Of a stretch of DNA of 36,767 nt, positions 25,703 to 31,738 are shown in pieces. Origin of the DNA: SAR324 cluster bacterium. Its GTDB lineage: Bacteria; SAR324; NAC60-12. A program made the translations under genes and the position numbers. The first letter of the stretch is position 1; every line of letters starts with the position of its first letter. Location of the stretch: contig JANQHV010000031.1 of NCBI GenBank assembly GCA_028282505.1, positions 1 through 36,767 on the forward strand. The letters are read 5' to 3'. The notes under the pieces were generated by a model. The model was not told the DNA's origin and searched no databases. It was given only the letters and a program-made list of their open reading frames with translations.

Positions 25703-25860
25703 CGAATTTGACGAGTTTAATAATTTTAATGATTTATATCAATGATTTATATCAATGATTTATATCAATAAAAAGCTCGTAATAAGCTTCGAAATTAATA
25801 CGAATTTAATATGATTTACTAACTTGGGTAAATAAAATTCGTGATAATTCGTAACGGGAA

Positions 25861-25940
25861 GCGAATTTAATAAAGGCATCCAGCACAGTAAAATCAGGGG
25901 ATGAAGCTTTAATTTCGTATAATTCGTTAAATTCGTAAGG
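25861..25940 (+). repeat. Iteron repeat unit, copy 1
   Basis: Begins CGAATTTAATAAAGGCATC and ends in three TTCGT motifs; about 90 percent identical by eye to 26001-26080. Confidence 0.7.
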
Positions 25941-26000
25941 AAATAAAAATACACATTTAAGAACCAAAATAATAAATTCGTATTAAATGCGTTTCAAATT

Positions 26001-26080
26001 ACGAATTTAATAAAGGCATCAATCCCAGTAAAATCAAGGGATAAAGCTTTAGTTTCGTATAATTCGTTAAATTCGTAAAA
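26001..26080 (+). repeat. Iteron repeat unit, copy 2
   Basis: Second direct copy, ending 12 bases before the primase start codon. The spacer before it (25951-26000) also has an inverted homologue at 28854-28903. Confidence 0.7.
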
Positions 26081-26091
26081 ACATAAAAAAT

Positions 26092-26472
26092 ATGCTTTTA
26101 AACTTACTGGCACAAGATAACATCATTCCAAAACAGGCAACCGCTAATGAATACCATTCATCATGCCCTGGTTGTGGAGGGAAAGATAGATTTTGTGTTT
26201 TCTTGGATTCGGGCCGTTATTGGTGTAGGCAATGTGGAAAACAAGGGGATACCATTCAATACCTCAGAAACTTTAGAGGAATGTCATTCCAGGAGGCCGC
26301 CAATGTTGCAGGAAAAGAAGTTTCTTGCCCCCCCAATCAACTCTATATAAGCCAAAAAAAACTGAGTGGGTGCCAAAGGAGTGCTCTATCTTACCAAACC
26401 AGTGGATGGAGAATGCAGGAATGTTGGTTGACTGGGCGAAGAAAAACCTTTGGAACAATCCCGAATGGTTGA
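26092..26472 (+). CDS. Primase, zinc-binding N-terminal part (frame 1 of a frameshifted gene)
   Basis: 126 codons to the in-frame stop. The first 75 residues are a phage/plasmid primase zinc domain: SSCPGCGGKDRFCVFLDSGRYWCRQCGKQGDTIQYLRNFRGMSFQEAANVAG, with C25, C28, C45 and C48 as likely ligands (CxxC...CxxC, as in P4 alpha-type primases). Beyond about residue 90 the sequence loses family character (SGCQRSALSYQTSGWRMQ), while the Toprim half continues in the overlapping -1 frame. The functional product is therefore probably a fusion of the first 80-90 codons with the frame starting near 26325. No SD is seen before the ATG; the leader is iteron DNA. Confidence 0.72.
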   Translation: MLLNLLAQDNIIPKQATANEYHSSCPGCGGKDRFCVFLDSGRYWCRQCGKQGDTIQYLRNFRGMSFQEAANVAGKEVSCPPNQLYISQKKLSGCQRSALSYQTSGWRMQECWLTGRRKTFGTIPNG

Positions 26473-27302
26473 CCTGGTTAAAAGAGAAAAAAGGGCTGTC
26501 TGAGGAAACAATTCAAAGAAACGAGCTTGGTTATATCCCTCAAAACATTTGGCGAGATAGGACGGAATGGGGCATGGGTAATGGAAAAAAACTATGGTTT
26601 CCCCAAAGCTTGGTTCTTCCTTATCGAAACAATGGACGGGTTGTCCGGGTTCGTTTTCGCCGGCCCTCTGGTGAACCTCGTTATGTCCCCCTGTCAGGGT
26701 CATGCATGGCACCTGGGATTTATGGAACCAATCGAGACACGTTGATCATTGTTGAAAGTGATCTGGATGCCATGCTGTTAGAGCAGGAGGGGAGGGACCT
26801 TATTTCATCCATCAGCATGGGTAATGCTACAAACAGACCGGATGAGGAAACAGCAAAGGTTATCAAGGCAGCAAAGCGCGTGTTTATCTCATTGGATTCT
26901 GATAGCGCAGGAATCAAGGAGTCCTGGCAGTGGTGGCTTGATAAATTCCGCAATTCTCTGAGAGTCCCAATAGTGGGAGGCAAAGATCCTTCTGAAGCTT
27001 GGGGAAATGGGCTCGATCTGAATGAATGGATTCACGCGGGCCTGGGATTGTTTGAACCTGCCCCTGTCAAATCTTTAACGGAGAAACAAGAATCCGTGCC
27101 CACTCAAACAAACCATCATGATCTATCAATTGAATTGAGAGGATTCTTTCAACGATCCATCATAGATGGATCTGGATTGCATGAGTGTAAATCCAAAGAA
27201 CAGGCGGAGGAGTATTTACAGATAATCGACCCAGTCCTTCCCAAAGACATGGGAGTGTGTATTGTTCGAGATAAAGAAATAAACATCTATTCTTGGGAAT
27301 AG
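26325..27302 (+). CDS. Primase, Toprim catalytic part (-1 frame continuation)
   Basis: 325 codons in the -1 frame relative to the zinc-domain part; the nominal TTG at 26325 has no SD and the frame is open back to 26277. It holds the primase N-terminal helical linker (KGLSEETIQRNELGYIP, about 56-72), a beta-rich segment (LVLPYRNNGRVVRVRFRRP), and the Toprim domain: TLIIVESDLDAMLLEQEG (E144 as catalytic acid) and VFISLDSDSAGIKES (D191, D193). It synthesises primers with the helicase-like protein encoded upstream. A -1 shift at C7 (26328-26334) or A8 (26354-26361) would join it to the zinc domain. The split may be a programmed frameshift, a real mutation or a homopolymer read error. Confidence 0.75.
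   Translation: MPPQSTLYKPKKTEWVPKECSILPNQWMENAGMLVDWAKKNLWNNPEWLTWLKEKKGLSEETIQRNELGYIPQNIWRDRTEWGMGNGKKLWFPQSLVLPYRNNGRVVRVRFRRPSGEPRYVPLSGSCMAPGIYGTNRDTLIIVESDLDAMLLEQEGRDLISSISMGNATNRPDEETAKVIKAAKRVFISLDSDSAGIKESWQWWLDKFRNSLRVPIVGGKDPSEAWGNGLDLNEWIHAGLGLFEPAPVKSLTEKQESVPTQTNHHDLSIELRGFFQRSIIDGSGLHECKSKEQAEEYLQIIDPVLPKDMGVCIVRDKEINIYSWE
26354..26361 (+). promoter_or_regulatory. Candidate -1 slippery site in the primase gene
   Basis: In the zinc-domain frame the codons read CAA-AAA-AAA-CTG, giving an A-AAA-AAA heptamer; a -1 slip here continues as ACT-GAG-TGG in the Toprim frame. A second possible site, C-CCC-CCC, lies at 26328-26334. No obvious downstream pseudoknot was worked out. Confidence 0.35.
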
Positions 27303-27322
27303 AGGTAAACTAAAAAGGAAAT

Positions 27323-27754
27323 ATGAGTACCATTGAAGCTTTACATGAAAGGAACTCTTCATTATCTGCCAGACCAATCATAGAAATCAAAACCTACATC
27401 CACGCGCCAGAGGTAATGTTTTTTGATTTCCCTGATGAGTTGGAACAACAATTACGATCCAACGGTTACAACCCGTACCATGATCAACGTTTTGGGTTGA
27501 AAGCCCTGGTGATTCGGCCCACCACAAAAATAAACTGGATCCACACCGAGTGGCAAGGATTCCAGTTTGTCCAATTCAATCCAGAGCTTGGGGTGGAGGA
27601 TCGCCACAGGTTTATGTGTCCCCATTGCCCAGGCTCTCCCGTGACAGAGTCTAATGGAAATTTCTGCATGACATGTTTCAGATATTATGGGGAATTGAGC
27701 CCTGGAGATCAGCCTCAAGATGAGGATGGCTGGTTGGATAGTAATTTGTTTTGA
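27323..27754 (+). CDS. Hypothetical protein with C-terminal zinc-ribbon-like motif
   Basis: 143 residues. The middle is beta-rich (IEIKTYIHAPEVMFFDFPDELEQQLRSNGY; FGLKALVIRPTTKINWIHTEWQGFQFVQF) and the C-terminal part has two CxxC-type pairs, CPHCPGS and CMTCFRY, spaced as in a zinc ribbon. I do not recognise the family. AAAAAGGAAATATG gives a reasonable SD. It starts 20 bp after the primase and is probably in the same operon, so a replication accessory or DNA-binding role is possible. Codon and base composition match the rest of the element. Confidence 0.65.
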   Translation: MSTIEALHERNSSLSARPIIEIKTYIHAPEVMFFDFPDELEQQLRSNGYNPYHDQRFGLKALVIRPTTKINWIHTEWQGFQFVQFNPELGVEDRHRFMCPHCPGSPVTESNGNFCMTCFRYYGELSPGDQPQDEDGWLDSNLF

Positions 27755-27835
27755 ATCTCTCGTTTAAACACCCATCTGTGTACAATAATTCCACCGGAAC
27801 TGATGCCAGTGGTTTAATCAAAATTGAAAGTAACT

Positions 27836-28501
27836 ATGATTAAAATCGAATCCAATATTAAAGATTTGCAAAAGCGCTTGAAAAACCTTGAAAAACAAAA
27901 GAATTTTGCACTTCGCAATGCCCTCAATGCTACAGCCTTTGCTGCCCAAAAGGAGGCCAAAAAACAGCTTTCAAAAAAATTGGATAGGCCCACCCCGTTT
28001 ACAGTTAAAGGAGTGCAGGTTGAGAGAGCGACGAAACAAAATTTACAGGCTGTTGTTAAAATCCCATCAAATCGAAATTACATGAAATATCAAATTGAAG
28101 GAGGCATTCGACGTCCAAAACGGTGGTCGGTGGGGATAACGACCCCCGCGCCATCTCAACCGCTCAATCAATATGGCAATGTACCCAACAAAAGGTTTTC
28201 TTCATTGTCTAAAAGGCGGGATGTATTTGTTGGAACCCCAAAGGGCCATCGAGGTAAGAGACGAGGGGTTTATCAAAGAGTGGAGCCGACTAACGCCCCT
28301 AGAAAAAAAATCAGAGGACGGGGAAACACAAAAAAGAGGCATATGGCTTTGAGAAAATGGTTGAATCTGATTCATAGTGCCAAATATCAACAACGTTTTC
28401 CATTTGGAAAAATCGTCCAAACGGTAGTCAAAGAACAGTTTCCCAAGGAATTTGATAAGGCCCTCAAACACGCTTTCAAAACTTCTAATGTTTTTAGGTA
28501 A
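27836..28501 (+). CDS. Phage minor tail/tail-completion-type protein (GpZ/HK97 gp10-like)
   Basis: About 221 residues from ATG 27836 (a TTG at 27824 is in frame but unlikely). The N-terminus MIKIESNIKDLQKRLKNLEKQKNFALRNALNATAFAAQKEAKKQL and the following DRPTPFTVKGVQVERATKQNLQAVV, then NYMKYQIEGGIRRPKR, match phage tail proteins of the lambda Z / gp10-like group: a short beta start, a long basic helix, DRPTPFT, and a GGxRxPK element. Such proteins sit at the tail tip or head-tail junction. It is the only virion-type gene in the element, which has no capsid, terminase or portal. The protein is strongly basic (pI evidently high), and DNA binding cannot be excluded. Confidence 0.68.
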   Translation: MIKIESNIKDLQKRLKNLEKQKNFALRNALNATAFAAQKEAKKQLSKKLDRPTPFTVKGVQVERATKQNLQAVVKIPSNRNYMKYQIEGGIRRPKRWSVGITTPAPSQPLNQYGNVPNKRFSSLSKRRDVFVGTPKGHRGKRRGVYQRVEPTNAPRKKIRGRGNTKKRHMALRKWLNLIHSAKYQQRFPFGKIVQTVVKEQFPKEFDKALKHAFKTSNVFR

Positions 28502-28896
28502 AGTTGAATTGTTAAATTTAACGCCACCTGTCCCATACGGATAGCATCTGTTCTCCTTAAACACACTCTCATCTAAAATAAGGGCCTACACCAGCCTTTT
28601 TAATCAAACGGATAGCCCCATCTCGACTTTCTTTAAACAGGCTCTCATCTACAATGAAAGCCTATACCAATCAATTCTTTTTATCAAGCAACTGCTTGTC
28701 TCATTACCAAGTCAACAGAAACCATTGCCACAACCTCCATCAAAAAATCATTGCAGTTGATCTAGTGTGTATTTCTATATCCTTACGAATTTAACGAATT
28801 ATACGAAATTAAAGCTTCATCCCTTGATTTTACTGGGCTAGAACCTGATTTAAGATTCGTAATTTCAAACGCATTTAATACGAATTTATTACTTTG
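28502..28896. other. Non-coding region with diverged tandem and inverted repeats
   Basis: No convincing gene. It holds two imperfect copies of a ~60-bp unit with period about 71 bp (28537-28597 and 28608-28668; both start ACGGATAGC and contain CTCTCATCTA and CCTA.ACCA), then an inverted copy of the iteron unit at 28783-28903. Confidence 0.6.
28537..28668. repeat. Two diverged tandem repeats, period about 71 bp
   Basis: Copy 1 starts ACGGATAGCATCTG and copy 2 ACGGATAGCCCCATCT; both continue with TTAAACA, CTCTCATCTA, AAGCCTA-like and ACCA elements. They follow the tail-type gene stop. Function unknown; binding-site array or packaging-site remnants are possibilities. Confidence 0.5.
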
Positions 28897-28903
28897 GTGC
28901 TTA
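28783..28903 (-). repeat. Inverted copy of the origin repeat
   Basis: The complement of 28783-28839 matches the TTCGT end of both iteron units, and the complement of 28854-28903 matches the spacer 25951-26000. The block is thus an inverted homologue of about 25951-26080 with the middle diverged. It and the origin copies flank the primase to tail-gene segment as a long inverted repeat. Confidence 0.7.
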
Positions 28904-29046
28904 ATGGAACATTACTCATAAACCAAAAGCTTGTTGAATGGGCCAAGACTAAATGTTCCGAAGAGTACGAAGCCTTGGTATTTTATTTTCCACCAAAATC
29001 TGGAATGAATATGAAATACGATGGTTATAAATGGCTTAGATGTTGA
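28897..29046 (+). CDS. Possible 49-residue protein or gene remnant
   Basis: An open frame with GTG at 28897 (or TTG at 28894) reads NGTLLINQKLVEWAKTK, CSEEYEALVFYFPP, KSGMNMKYDGYKWLRC and ends TGA at 29044-29046. The composition looks protein-like (WAK, EEYEALVFYFPP), but there is no SD and the start lies in the inverted iteron repeat, so it may be a truncated gene. No family is recognised. Confidence 0.3.
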   Translation: MLNGTLLINQKLVEWAKTKCSEEYEALVFYFPPKSGMNMKYDGYKWLRC

Positions 29047-29411
29047 TACGTTTTTTAATTATCGAACGCTTTATATTTGCCCCATTAGGGTTATTTTTTT
29101 CGTGGTAGGTTCTTCCAGAGCCTTGCTAATATGGGGTTAATTTGAGCGCACCATTCTCCTAGCGCCAGGAAATTTTTAAACCATTTTCATTTCCTTTTTT
29201 GGATCTTTACACATTACTCTATATTATGGATAGGTTTTACTATTGGAATCCTGAATATTTCAGATAGGATTGCTATCCAGGACTGGATTTTCAAGGCTGG
29301 AAAAAGGAGTCAAGTTTTTGTGGATTTTTCAGCAATTTGATTTTGCACACTGCAAAAAATGCAGAAAAAAACGGAAAAAAGCGAAATCGTGTTAAATAAA
29401 AACGAAATCAG
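29047..29411. other. Non-coding region with a small palindrome
   Basis: AT-rich; no credible gene. AATCCT (29247-29252) and AGGATT (29266-29271) enclose CTGAATATTTCAG (29251-29263), a nested dyad that could be an operator. A loose dyad of CCCCATTAG and CTAATATGGGG lies around 29077-29136. Confidence 0.4.
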
Positions 29412-29654
29412 ATGTCATTTGAGCCATATTTTAAAAACTATCAAACTCTTATGAATAAAGGGGTAGAGAGGAATGAAGGCTTTCAAAAAAATGAAATTGA
29501 TGCCGAAAGGGAAGAAAGTGCATGGAGTTTTTTGGTCCCGGACCGGGGAAATTTCAAGAAGTCCGCGCGCGTGTTGGAATCAATTAAGAATTCTCCGCGC
29601 GCGTTTGTATCTAACAGCTTCTGGCTTTACCATGGGAAATCAATTCAAATTTAA
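29412..29654 (+). CDS. Hypothetical protein (uncertain)
   Basis: 80 codons, MSFEPYFKNYQTLMNKGVERNEGFQKNEIDAEREESAWSF then a basic tail. No family recognised, and no SD precedes the ATG. Within it TCCGCGCGCGT occurs twice (around 29560 and 29594), odd in this AT-rich element; another frame (29473-29691) is also open. Its 3' end overlaps the convergent coiled-coil gene by 4 bp. Reality as a gene is doubtful. Confidence 0.35.
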   Translation: MSFEPYFKNYQTLMNKGVERNEGFQKNEIDAEREESAWSFLVPDRGNFKKSARVLESIKNSPRAFVSNSFWLYHGKSIQI

Positions 29655-30034
29655 TCTTCAGACTCCCCAAGCCTTTGCTTCAACTCTTTAATAGTTTGTT
29701 TATTCTCATCATAAGATTTTTCCAACAAATTTTGTGTCCTGCAACGAGTATTCATTTCCTTAATTTTAGCATCTTGCACTTTTATTTCATGGCGTTGGGC
29801 TTCTATGATTTCCACCAATTGATCCAAACAGTAATCAAAATTGTCACGCAGATTACCCAAGACTTCAGCTTTCTCTTCCAGGATGAAAAGACTTCCAGCA
29901 TCTGAATCACTCTGCCCAAATTTTTTCGAATATTCTAAAGTATCTTTAGCAGAAAGGATTTGAACTTTTATCACTACAAGTTTGTTTAAGTTTTCATTGA
30001 ATTCATTGACTGTTTTTTGATAGTCAAAAGACAT
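29651..30034 (-). CDS. Coiled-coil hypothetical protein
   Basis: 127 residues from ATG 30034, chosen because AAGGAG lies 10 bases upstream; the longer frame to 30064 is less likely. The protein is acidic and helical with heptad character over two stretches, about residues 1-45 and 60-125 (LFILEEKAEVLGNLRDNFDYCLDQLVEIIEAQRHEIKVQDAKIKEM; NKQTIKELKQRLGES). No enzymatic motif is seen. The SD is inside a small hairpin (TCTCC/GGAGA) and a structured 92-nt element lies about 60 bases upstream on the same strand, so its expression may be controlled in the leader. Function unknown. Confidence 0.6.
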   Translation of the reverse strand: MSFDYQKTVNEFNENLNKLVVIKVQILSAKDTLEYSKKFGQSDSDAGSLFILEEKAEVLGNLRDNFDYCLDQLVEIIEAQRHEIKVQDAKIKEMNTRCRTQNLLEKSYDENKQTIKELKQRLGESED

Positions 30035-30040
30035 GGTATT

Positions 30041-30056
30041 TCTCCTTGATTGGAGA
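30041..30056 (-). promoter_or_regulatory. Hairpin sequestering the SD of the coiled-coil gene
   Basis: On the minus strand TCTCC-AATCAA-GGAGA can pair 5 bp, with the AAGGAG ribosome binding site in the 3' arm. This could lower translation or be opened by upstream RNA folding. Confidence 0.4.
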
Positions 30057-30093
30057 TTAACCACCGCCTACCTCCTGACTCTTCCCATAAAAA

Positions 30094-30185
30094 AAGGGTG
30101 AGAGATCAGAAGGTAAACGGTGTGCAAGCACCATAAGGCAAGGTTAGCGGCCTTGCCGTAGTTCACCCTCTGACCTTTCACCCTT
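30094..30185 (-). ncRNA. Candidate structured RNA (long stem with two inner hairpins, U-tract end)
   Basis: AAGGGTGAGAGATCAGAAGG at the left end pairs with AAGGGTGAAAGGTCAGAGGG read on the complement of the right end, about 18 of 21 positions, extended by AAC/GTT. Inside are two hairpins: GGTG-CTTGCA-CACC and GGCAAGG-loop-CCTTGCC, making a three-way junction. On the minus strand the outer stem is followed at once by seven T (30087-30093), as in an intrinsic terminator. It lies upstream of the coiled-coil gene and may be a small RNA, attenuator leader or a small inverted-repeat element. No known RNA family was recognised. Confidence 0.5.
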
Positions 30186-30213
30186 CTTTCTCTACCCTGG
30201 CCTGCTAAAGCAC

Positions 30214-30235
30214 GAATCTTTCTTGCATAAGATTC
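30214..30235. repeat. Short inverted repeat, possible operator
   Basis: GAATCTT (30214-30220) and AAGATTC (30229-30235) with an 8-base centre TCTTGCAT, just upstream (minus sense) of the structured RNA candidate. Confidence 0.35.
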
Positions 30236-30246
30236 TCAAGATAATC

Positions 30247-30294
30247 AAAAAGTGTAAATGGATCAGAAAGTATAATAATCCATTTTACCTTTTT
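30247..30294. terminator. Bidirectional terminator-like inverted repeat
   Basis: AAAAAG-T-GTAAATGGAT (30247-30263) pairs with ATCCATTTTAC-CTTTTT (30278-30294) with one bulge. The A and T tracts at its ends would give a U-tract on either strand, so it can insulate the structured RNA/coiled-coil unit from upstream transcription. Confidence 0.5.
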
Positions 30295-30392
30295 GTCATG
30301 GGGATGCAATAGAATTTTCACATAAAATATTTGATCTGTCTATGGGGAGGGACTACTCATTTTTTCAGGGATCTGCATTTTATTTATAGGGG

Positions 30393-30563
30393 ATGAGGTA
30401 CCTATTTTATCAGGGAAAGGTGAAAAGCTGGCTCTTGGCACTGGGTGAATTGAAAGAACTCCAGTCAAAAGGAATACTTGATAATGGGGGGACTGGGCCA
30501 GTATACCTTCGTGAGTCAAAATGGATAATGATTCTTCACTTCTTCACCACTTCTTCACTATAG
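30393..30563 (+). CDS. Possible 56-residue protein
   Basis: ATG 30393 opens a frame to TAG 30561-30563: MRYLFYQGKVKSWLLALGEL, KELQSKGILDNGGTGPVYLRES, then a hydrophobic end encoded by the TTCTTCAC repeats. AGGGG abuts the ATG, too close for an ideal SD. The first 45 residues look protein-like; no family recognised. Confidence 0.3.
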   Translation: MRYLFYQGKVKSWLLALGELKELQSKGILDNGGTGPVYLRESKWIMILHFFTTSSL

Positions 30564-30626
30564 GTGAAGGGGGGGGGTAAGCCCTTATATTTACTGCCAT
30601 TGAAGGGCATTTCTTCACTTCTTCAC
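30532..30626. repeat. TTCTTCAC repeat cluster
   Basis: TTCTTCAC occurs at 30532, 30540, 30551, 30611 and 30619: two abutting pairs with period 8 plus a single. GTGAAG in inverse sense at 30564 and a GCCCTT/AAGGGC dyad (30581-30586, 30603-30608) lie between; a run of nine G is at 30569-30577. It is a candidate protein-binding array or second origin/packaging site. Confidence 0.55.
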
Positions 30627-30655
30627 CATTTTACTAAAAAACAGTGTGTGTAAAG

Positions 30656-30859
30656 TTACTCAGTGCGTTTTGATTCCAGTAGTTGAATGATTGAGGATTT
30701 TGGGATTAAATGCATGCCTGCTGGCTGGAAGCTAACTAAACGTCCCTCATCAATCCATCGCTGAATAGTGCTTGTGGATCTATTGAAAAACTTAGCAGCT
30801 TCTCTTTTCCGAAAAAATCGCTTGGGATTGTCTTTTAATTCCTGAATCAGTTCTTCCAT
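30656..30859 (-). CDS. AlpA/excisionase-type helix-turn-helix protein
   Basis: 67 residues. KRFFRKREAAKFFNRSTSTIQRWIDEGRLVSFQPAGMHLIPKSSIIQLLES is a MerR-type/AlpA HTH: KREAAKFF helix, STIQRWIDEGRL recognition helix, wing with MHLIPKSSI. GGAA precedes the ATG on the minus strand. It may serve as Xis or regulator for the XerD-like recombinase half of the element, parallel to the similar protein at 24185. It is transcribed in the same direction as the PIN toxin-antitoxin pair upstream. Confidence 0.78.
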   Translation of the reverse strand: MEELIQELKDNPKRFFRKREAAKFFNRSTSTIQRWIDEGRLVSFQPAGMHLIPKSSIIQLLESKRTE

Positions 30860-30943
30860 TTCAAACTTCCCGAAAATATCTTTTCCAACACACGCACGCA
30901 GACTTGTGAAATTCTCTCAATTATTTCTTGGTGTTTTCAGCAA

Positions 30944-31420
30944 TCATTCTGAGTAATTCTGCTTTTCATTGGCAAGCTTCAAAGCCTTATTGTACCTTTT
31001 GTTAGTAATTCCTTCATTATTTGCAATCATCAAATCCAGTGCGTCTTTGACCGAAGAAATGAGCTTCATATCTTTTGCCAACAAGATCACAGTAATGGCG
31101 CTAATTGGCTCAAGTCCGTATTTTAGGGCTTTATTCCACCCTTTTTGATCATCAATGATGACTGTCTTAATATTGAGTTCAACGGCTAGACTGATGGCTT
31201 CCCTTTCCCCTGATCCGAGACTTTGAAACAGGGTTGAATGTACAGATTCCACTTTGACGAAAGATGTTTCAAGAAATTTGATAATTTCTTTATCCCTGCA
31301 TTCGTCTTTGACTCCTTGAGGGATGATGAGTTTTTCAAAAATTTGGGGGAGTGAATGAAGGATACCACTTTTTTGAAGTTTGACCAGTGAAGAAGTGTCA
31401 CAGACAACAATTGGATTCAT
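30944..31420 (-). CDS. PIN-domain toxin (DUF3368 family)
   Basis: 158 residues. The PIN fold is visible: IVVCDTSSLVKLQKSG with catalytic D8, LIIPQGVKDECRDKEI with an acidic residue, LGSGEREAISLAVEL with the conserved Glu, and VIIDDQKG with paired Asp. The pattern PxxVxxE...GxGExxAIxLA...viiDDxxgR belongs to the DUF3368 PIN subfamily, putative endoribonuclease toxins. Its ATG lies one base after the stop of the antitoxin gene, so the two are translationally coupled. The C-terminal 40 residues are basic and helical. Partner assignment follows the usual UPF0175-DUF3368 pairing. Confidence 0.85.
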   Translation of the reverse strand: MNPIVVCDTSSLVKLQKSGILHSLPQIFEKLIIPQGVKDECRDKEIIKFLETSFVKVESVHSTLFQSLGSGEREAISLAVELNIKTVIIDDQKGWNKALKYGLEPISAITVILLAKDMKLISSVKDALDLMIANNEGITNKRYNKALKLANEKQNYSE

Positions 31421-31421
31421 G

Positions 31422-31697
31422 CTAGGACACTAGGTTTGTTTTGAGTTTTTCGTAGTTCAGTTGCTCGATTTCTGCTAAGTTTTTGGGTAGTTCTCTTGTT
31501 GTGGCAATGCCTCGTTCGTGTAGCCAGTCCATGGCATCCTCGATGTACTGAAAACCCAGAATTTCCTTAACCTCACCTAAACTTAATTCTGCCTTGATAT
31601 AGCCACGAATGATTAAGCCTTCGTTGATTTGTTGCTCAAGTGTGGCTTTATCGTCACTGAAAACCAGCCTGTCGTCTAAAGCAATTTGTATTTGCAT
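31422..31697 (-). CDS. UPF0175-family antitoxin
   Basis: 91 residues. The UPF0175 pattern is seen in the central helices: EGLIIRGYIKAELSLGEVKEILGFQYIEDAMDWLHERGI, where SLGEVKEILGF...AxxxLxxRGI is the family's core, followed by an acidic tail (LAEIEQLNYEKLKTNL) likely to wrap the toxin. These are DNA-binding antitoxins of PIN (DUF3368) toxins. A good promoter with overlapping GTTTACAG repeats lies upstream and suggests autoregulation. Together with the toxin gene it can stabilise the element. Confidence 0.82.
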   Translation of the reverse strand: MQIQIALDDRLVFSDDKATLEQQINEGLIIRGYIKAELSLGEVKEILGFQYIEDAMDWLHERGIATTRELPKNLAEIEQLNYEKLKTNLVS

Positions 31698-31738
31698 CGC
31701 GTGTGTTTCGTTAATGGTGAAGAACAGGGTTAAAATTT

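Larger units (their letters stand above)
25693..26080. other. Iteron-rich origin-of-replication candidate
   Basis: Very AT-rich DNA between the P-loop gene and the primase. It holds three abutting 9-mers ACGAATTTA, ACGAATTTG, ACGAGTTTA (25693-25719), three exact tandem 13-mers ATGATTTATATCA (25729-25767), then two direct copies of an 80-bp unit at 25861-25940 and 26001-26080, offset exactly 140 bp. Each unit ends in three TTCGT motifs at 9-base spacing (25914, 25923, 25932; 26054, 26063, 26072), the complement of the ACGAA phase of the first array. Repeats of this form beside replication genes are typical of iteron origins and unwinding elements. Confidence 0.65.

Noticed and set aside
25729-25767. 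CRISPR array
   Set aside because: The 13-bp units abut with no spacers and no cas genes are present anywhere in the window.
29473-29691. Basic 72-codon frame overlapping 29412-29654
   Set aside because: It overlaps two other candidate genes, has no SD, and its composition looks like a shadow of GC-rich repeats.
30094-30185. tRNA or retron msr-msd
   Set aside because: No tRNA arms or CCA, and no reverse transcriptase gene is in the element; the fold is described only as a structured RNA candidate.
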